This document shows positions 57,782-64,000 of a DNA stretch of 64,000 bases, one piece after another. The notes beneath the pieces were generated by a model. That model did no database searches. It was not told the DNA's origin and worked only from the letters and a program-made list of their open reading frames with translations. This DNA comes from Ceratodon purpureus (lineage: Eukaryota > Streptophyta > Bryopsida > Pseudoditrichales > Ditrichaceae). Both the position numbers and the translations under genes were made by a program. Location of the stretch: positions 4,442,604-4,506,603 of the forward strand of contig CM026431.1 in assembly GCA_014871385.1 (NCBI GenBank). The letters are read 5' to 3'. How positions within the stretch are numbered: the first letter of the stretch is position 1; the number at the start of each line of letters is the position of its first letter.

Positions 57782-59575
57782 CTTGATCGATTCCTTATAC
57801 CGTAATCGGTGGGAACGAGGAAGAGAGGCTGACACAGTGCCGAATGTGAGTATTTGGCACTACAAGTGAGCGAAGATGTATGATTCAATGGACTGGTCTG
57901 AAGTCGAAAGCTACAAACCCGACCTCTTATACTGATCTCATAACATCAAGATGACGCTAAGGGAATCATGTGACAACATACATTGGCTGGATTACAGGTG
58001 GTTTTTGAATTTGAGGAACTGTTATTATATTGAGTTCAGTGGGATGCAGCTTTGTGAGTGCTTCAAGTGTTTATGAGAAAACTTAGATATGTAATTTAAC
58101 ACTGAGTGATACAAGTTTGAGTGAACGGCAATGGCACGCAATGCACGAGGCAGATAGAAGGACATCACATAGAAGAGGGGAAGAGACTCGTTTCTGTGTT
58201 TTGACGATAGAGATCCAATTTGAAGGTCAATACACGTACTCCACCATTAATGTATGGTCCCAAGTGAACTTTCAATGGGAATCGTAGCGAACAACCCCTG
58301 GAAATTTCATGAAACAGACGTGAGCTTTTAGTGTAGTCAACTATGCATCAAAGGGATATTGTATCGTACTACAGGTACAGTTGTGAAAGGAAAGTTTTCA
58401 GTCCTTACTAAGCAATTGCAATTTGATTTTGAAAACCAGATAAACAACCATGAGAAGTAACACATCTCATATTAAGTCCGACTTTCTACAATTAATCCTG
58501 GTCACTTGAATGTAGTTTATACCGCAAAGTTCCTAGACTCCTATGGAACTAGTGTATGGAGATGGGAAAGCCAGAAGTGGGAAAGTGGCAAAGCCAGAAG
58601 TGGGAAAATGGTAGGAGTATGACGCAATAGTAATCAAAATGTGTCTGGAACTCTGACTCCACTCTGCCTTGCATTCAAAGCTTCTCTATGATGAATCAAA
58701 TCTGTACGAAATGAACGTGACATGATCTGAATCCGTAAGTAGTATCGAAGGTTGGTTTCCACATATCGGCGTTAGCAGGCTCTTTTGATTTCAAAAACAA
58801 ATAAACCAATGCAACTATGGGAACAAATTTCTAAGTCATCAACTAAATCTACGCCCGACAAATTTTTTACAGTATCTACTAACAAATCGTGTGAAAAATC
58901 CCCCAAAATTTTCAATTATTTAATTAGACGTGAAGAAATGTGCTAGCACAAGAAGAAATTTGACTATCAGATCAAAATAACATATTCCCAACCCTGACCG
59001 TGTACACCTTCCAAACATTTATGGATATCTTTTCCTACAGCCAATGAATAGAAATATATGATCTACTCATTCAGTATCGTTCCTCAAATTTAAGACCAAA
59101 TCGATAAAATAGTAGTTAAATTGAAATGTTCATGTACGTAACACTGCTCCATAACCGATAGGCCTCACACTTTGTGCCACAATACCATCCGACAGTATGA
59201 AACTTCCACCGCCCAATCAAAGTGAAACATTCCCAAACTTCTTAAAGCATGATGAACGCAGACATTAAGCACGAGAAGCACTTCAAAAATCCGCTGAAGC
59301 GAGACTTGTCCTCAACTCCGACCCACGACATCCACAACCAAAGCCCATACAAACTCAACTCCATTTCATATCCTGGAAGCACAAAACCGTGTCATATTCC
59401 TTCACAAAATTTGGCATAATTTACATATCAAAAGATATCCTCATTTTGTTACAGTTCTACAAACTGCAGCCCAGCTACTCTCCACGCCCCTTTCTCGACC
59501 CAACCGCATTTACAGCCCAATCCATCCATGTACAATCCTCCCATAGCCTTGTCGTCAAATCTCCATGCGCATCGC
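57782..59575. other. Intergenic DNA between lyase and LEA genes
   Basis: No gene seen. The stretch holds the lyase promoter and the LEA 3' end. Confidence 0.4.
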
Positions 59576-60419
59576 CTAGTTCTTGTTGCCCTTGAACGCG
59601 TCCTGCACCTTGTCCGCCGCATCGCTCAACCCCTGCTGCACATTCTCCACCACGTTCCCGGCGTTCTTCTGCGCGTCCTTGCCGGCCGAGCTCGCTGCGC
59701 TCTGGGCCTTGCTCGCGTTCTTGTCCAAATCCTTCTGCGCATCCTTGCCGGCTCCGAACAGCTGGTCCTGTAATCCCACATACAAATACGTCACATTGGC
59801 TCACTCGTGCACATATTCCACAACCAAAAACCGCAGCATCTCCAAGCTACAACTCCATCACAACAAACCACATCCAAGACCTCCATAGACCTACCTTCAG
59901 ATCCTCAGCCTTGTTGGCGATGTTGGAGCCGAAGCTGTCAGCCTCACCGGCGCCCTGCTTCGCCTTGCTCTCCACCTTGCTGCCTGCGCTCTTGGCCTTG
60001 CTCGTCGCATCGGCCTGGGTGCCCTGCAGGTTGTCCCTCACGCTCTCGGCGCCCCTCTGCACGGCAGAGGAGAAGTCCTCGCCAGCGTCCTGGATCTGCT
60101 CCCCGATACCCTTCTGCACAACCCCAACAACGTACCTCCATCAACACCGACCATATCCAACCATATAAAGCATTACATGACAGTATCCAAACCATGCCAC
60201 TCCAAAACAGAGCTCGATTATTGTACTTACGTCCTCAGCGCGCACCACCACGGACCTCCTGGCGGCCACGCTAGCTCCACGCCCGGCAACCAACCGCTGC
60301 CCCCGGAACGATCCCAAGGACACGGTCGAAGGCGACGCCTTGACAGCGGGGGCGGATGCAACAGCTGCAACGGCGCTGGAGGCAGCAACAACGTTCATGG
60401 TCGCCATGGTCGCAGCCAT
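59576..60419 (-). CDS. Plastid-targeted LEA-like stress protein, 199 aa
   Basis: Three exons, all phase 0: 60231-60419, 59895-60113, 59576-59767. Exon 1 is a chloroplast transit peptide, rich in Ala, Ser, Val and Arg with no acid until its end (MAATMATMNVVAASSAVAAV ... RRSVVVRAED); cleavage is likely near VVRAED. Exons 2 and 3 are hydrophilic, Ala/Lys/Glu/Gln-rich amphipathic helix repeats (TQADATSKAKSAGSKVESKA, DAQKDLDKNASKAQSAAS, VVENVQQGLSDAADKVQDAF) ending KGNKN. This is the style of COR15/LEA group 3-4 proteins, which shield membranes and enzymes during desiccation or cold. A stress role in the stroma is likely. It is also GC-rich compared with its flanks. Exact LEA group is not certain. 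Confidence 0.85.
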
Positions 60420-61969
60420 TGCTAAATGGAGAGAAGGAGAGTAGTAAACTGTAGACTAGTTGATGAGATGAAGTGAAGTGGTATAACACAAGAGTAGAGA
60501 GAATGAGATTGCTGATTGATCTAAGTTGTGCGTGTTGGGTGGGGGATGGGGGGCGATGTATTTGTACAAGTGGCGTTGGATTTTTGCCCATACACCTGGC
60601 GGGCGTCGCTGTGTCCGGTGGTGGTGCGGGGGGAGATAAGGGCGGTGAGGCGCGTCCGCGTGGCCGCGACGTCTTTATGCATGAGAGCAGGACCAGGAGC
60701 AGGGGCTGATCAGAGGAGATGGAATGTCATTGGTATGTCGTACGTATCGCTCTACGACGGGGTTCGCGTTCCGCTTTTGTGCATGAGGCATTGCCTTTCA
60801 ATTCGACAGGCCAGGCTCATCGTCCATTCTCCGGTTTTCTTCATTTGTTTGGAACTGTATAGGAGATGTACCTGATTGGGCCATTTCATTCTCTTAGGGT
60901 GGGTGCCTAACGTTGGGGAAGATGTCGTTTTGGGTCAATGAAAATGCTAAAGTCTCAAAAAGTCTCAGCCTTTACACTTGGGTCCAGAATCCAAATGAAG
61001 TGGCCTTCAAAGTAATGGGGCCAAGGCGTCAACCATTGTAACAATAGTTTGGGTGGAAAGAATTGTCGACCCAAACTTCTCTCGAGAGGCTGAACCTTTT
61101 TTTTCATTGGGCTCAACTTCTGGACATAGTTCTTTCAAGAAAAGTGAGAGTTGTCATGGCAACTTAGGCATAGTCTGAAACGGCCTGTAGTCCAAACGTG
61201 TTGAGCAAATTTTATATGCCTTTGAAGACTTACGCGGTCAAGAGGTTCTTCAAGAAAAATTGAAATGTAGAATAAGGCTGATTTTTGCCAAGTACGCGTT
61301 ATTTTAAGGCCAGTTCAGACTATGCCCAGATTAAGAAGAACATTGTAATTTTTCTGGACCAAACTATATTGAGAGTAGAAGCCTTTGAGTTGGAAAGGGA
61401 TATTGAAATGTTCAACTTGAAGCCTATAGCCAGTTATAATGTGAAGCCTCAAATGACGAGTTCGAAGGTAGGACTCCATAACATTTGCAAATATATGAAG
61501 TCATTATCTGGTATATGAGTAGAGGATTTAAATTTTATTAATTTTTTGAAATCTTCTGTTTTCACTCTTTTACCATAGTTCTAGAATGAAATACATCATT
61601 TTTTCCCTTTTGATTTTTACAATACTAAAGTATGTTATTGTAGGCATTTTGGTGTTGTAAAAACTTATAATTTTTCAGCAAAATGTCCAAATAACGTTGA
61701 TGGCAATATTTATTATACAAGGATGGAGAGTGGATTTTGGAAGGTTTTGGTGGCGTTTTCAATGATGTAGAGAGTTTTGAAAGCAAACACTTATAAAATC
61801 ATTTCTATAGAAAGAGTTTAAATTGCAAATGAGAGTGACAAAATTTATGTTTAAATACTTATGTATTATTTTAAGGCATGTTTTGAAGAAAAAAGATGCA
61901 CATCTCATAGAGAGTATTAGTTTTGAATATAGAGTTGTAGTAATTTTTTGTCTCGATTAGCACCAGTGA
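60420..61969. other. 5' flank of the LEA-like gene and AT-rich DNA
   Basis: 60420-60900 presumably contains the LEA promoter. G-rich stretches occur at 60540-60660. From 61280 the DNA becomes very AT-rich, with only one short unassigned frame (61285-61518). Confidence 0.4.
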
Positions 61970-62171
61970 ATTTATTAAAGTGATTGGAGATGTATACAGC
62001 ATAAGGTTTAATACAACTTCAATGATTGTAAGAGCATGTTGTGAGGCTATAAGATTTTACCTACGACCAATGGTTTTTCAAAACCAACGCTTGCAATGAT
62101 GAAAGAAATATTTTTTGGATTTGAGGCATTGCATGGCATTCCTTTTAGATTAGAGGCAATAGAGGGTAGTC

Positions 62172-62269
<98 letters not shown>

Positions 62270-62760
62270 TAGCATCCTCTCATAATTGAGCACCATAATA
62301 CAATAAAATAAAGGTTTTATTTATGTTTGCTTCAAGGGGTTGTAATTATGGATTGTAAATTTTGAAACTATGATTTTGGATGAGCCAAAAATATACATGA
62401 TGGGGCATTATTTCAGATATTTGAATTTAAGAAGAAAACTAAGAGAATTTTATTTTTACCATCCAGGTTATTGAAGACGCAATTTATCCAATGCAACTTT
62501 GGTTTTATTCACCTTGTAAGGGAAAAAAAAATGGTTTAACAAGAAAAAAAATCCTATTGGAATTTAATCAAATCAAGCAATTGTATGGCCGTTTAGATGG
62601 CATTTGCTATTCATGAAAAAAGACATGGATAGATTTTACTAAAGATAGCTGATATGTTACTCAAGAATATATTGGATATTGTTTCTTGGAGCCCTTTGTT
62701 TACACAATTTGTGTATCATTTAAAATGATGAATAAAATATGGAATGGACGGTAGATACAA
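61970..62760 (+). mobile_element. PIF/Harbinger-like transposase relic split by an AT microsatellite
   Basis: FGFEALHGIPFRLEAIEGSR just before the (AT)n run resembles the GxPxxLGAIDGxH block. After the run, pieces in shifting frames read GVVIMDCKF, NIHDGALFQIFEF and, near 62690, GALCLHNLCI. These are like the Harbinger blocks VVDHxxxF, HDxxVFxxS and ACCVLHNLCI. Many stops and frame changes. Ends not identified. Family call tentative. Confidence 0.5.
62172..62267. repeat. (AT)n microsatellite
   Basis: Nearly pure TA dinucleotide run of about 95 bp, lying inside the transposase relic. Confidence 0.97.
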
Positions 62761-64000
62761 GAAATAGTTCGCAAAAGGAGGCCAGTAGGTCTTTAGAATT
62801 TAAAAAAAAAATTGACATTTTTTGGGCCCTTGAAGCATCTTTGAGATAAATGAGATGATTACAAAAAATAAATTCTTATGTTAAGAAGACACGATTCATT
62901 AAAATGGAAGAAAAAGAAGAAGTAGAAGATGGAAATGATAAAAGCAAAAAAATATGAAGCAAATGTTGGCTAAAGCAACTTGTGTGCATTTACTATTAAC
63001 AAAAAAAATTAGAAGCCTCATTTAGCCCAAAAATCTACTCTTCAATTTGAGGGCTGCAACTATAAGGCTTCTACTTTTTAAAAGGAGTAGTCATTTAAAG
63101 TAGAGTCTGTTAATTAGGCAGTCAAATTGGTGATCAACCTTCTCTAGTAGTTCATTAGTTCTTTCAAAAAGTTCATCAATCTAATGCTAGTTCTAGCCAC
63201 TTTTTTAAAAGCTTCTATTGATCTTTCTCGAAAATTATACTTTGTCTTTGATATTGATAGAGAGGAAGATACTGGAGCTTTTTCTGCTTCCGATGAAGAA
63301 TTGGTTGGAGAATGTGCACCATCATTTGTTATAGATAATACGTCGTTGCAAACTTCGACAGCTTGACAGAACCATTATTCAAAAGCATCGCAAAATTTAC
63401 TCTCTTCCCAATGGTTGCATGAAATATTGTATGTAAGTTGGTTTTTTCTGAAAAATCCAAAAATATGACTAAACCTCTTACAACATGCTTAGGCTATTCG
63501 GTTGAACTTGAGAGCGTAACCATCATCCTAGAATGAAGACACACATATCTATTAATTTCTGTACTCAAAACAGTGAAACAACAAAAAAAACAAATCCTCA
63601 AAATCTATAGTTTTATTTGCAAAAAAATGTATTTAGGTTTAGAGTTTGCACATCTTTTTTTTTGCCCTTTCCTTCAAATTCGGACTCCATCTACTCTTTC
63701 CAAGCAATGAGCTGATATAGTTTGGAATCTAACCAGTTTTGGTTTCATTCCTCTCCTTTAACCTTCACTTCAACTTATGTAGTTTTTTTTGAAGGAATCT
63801 TTTTTTGTTAGGCACCTCTTTTCTTTGAAGTCCCTATTATCTCATAATCCTTCAATCCTTAAACACTATTCTCTTCAGCTCTCTCAATCTTTTCAACTTT
63901 CACCTCTTTCCTTTTTTTTTCCTACTAGGTGCTAAAAATGGTTGAACTGCACCAAAAGTATTAACCTTTAAAAAATTTCTAACCCCATCCTCTATACTTA
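62761..64000. other. AT-rich DNA without recognised genes
   Basis: A 60-codon frame at 63184-63366 (DIDREEDTGAFSASDEELVG) has protein-like composition but no family. It could be the tail of the relic's or another element's gene. Confidence 0.4.

Overview
The window reads as nuclear DNA of a land plant, most likely a bryophyte and probably a moss. Genes have many small GT-AG introns, intergenic DNA is AT-rich and full of DNA transposons, and the host genes are plant types: a CcmA-like ABC protein, a plant SEC14 protein, a plastid-targeted LEA-like protein and a Dof-like zinc finger. A glucuronan-lyase-like secreted enzyme near the right end resembles proteins I associate with fungi and mosses. 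The moss placement is inference; no marker gene for the species is present.

Layout. 1-2032: a Dof-like double zinc-finger gene with a broken frame. 2036-27248: one very large CACTA (En/Spm, CMC) transposon of 25.2 kb, with CACTA...TAGTG ends and an ATA target duplication on both sides. It holds an intact-looking, phase-consistent TNPA-like gene (957 aa, minus strand) and a divergent TNPD/Tnp2-like transposase gene (1150 aa, plus strand). To their right lie five further plus-strand genes that I cannot assign to any family. Two pairs of these are paralogues of each other. A captured, decayed piece of an RD21-type papain/granulin protease gene is also there. A 255-bp sequence with strong hairpin potential follows each member of the first paralogue pair. 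27252-34745: AT-rich repeat DNA, including a 3.1-kb element with long inverted arms built of 30-bp tandem repeats.

35818-37497: ABCI1/CcmA-type gene (215 aa, six exons, minus). 37906-44956: a 7.05-kb pogo-like (Tc1/mariner superfamily) element with 25-bp inverted ends and a TA duplication. Its 871-aa transposase gene has three exons. The two introns hold pieces of four different host genes (GDSL lipase, auxin response factor, amidase, LIM protein), every one antisense to the transposase. 46315-49476: SEC14-like lipid-transfer gene (368 aa, eleven exons, minus) ending in a hydrophobic tail. 50.2-51.8 kb: a block whose strand composition switches from A/C-rich to G/T-rich around a GC-rich core. 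54.4-55.5 kb: a decayed Tc1-type transposon. 57008-57781: intact polysaccharide lyase gene (minus). 59576-60419: plastid LEA-like gene (199 aa, three exons, minus). 61.9-62.8 kb: a PIF/Harbinger-like relic containing a long (AT)n run.

The main novelty candidate is the CACTA element. It looks whole and carries duplicated accessory genes plus a duplicated structured sequence, so it may run an undescribed accessory programme (DNA binding, anti-silencing or copy control). The second candidate is the pogo element, a vehicle that stores host gene pieces antisense inside its own introns. All similarities were judged by eye from the sequence; no database search was run.
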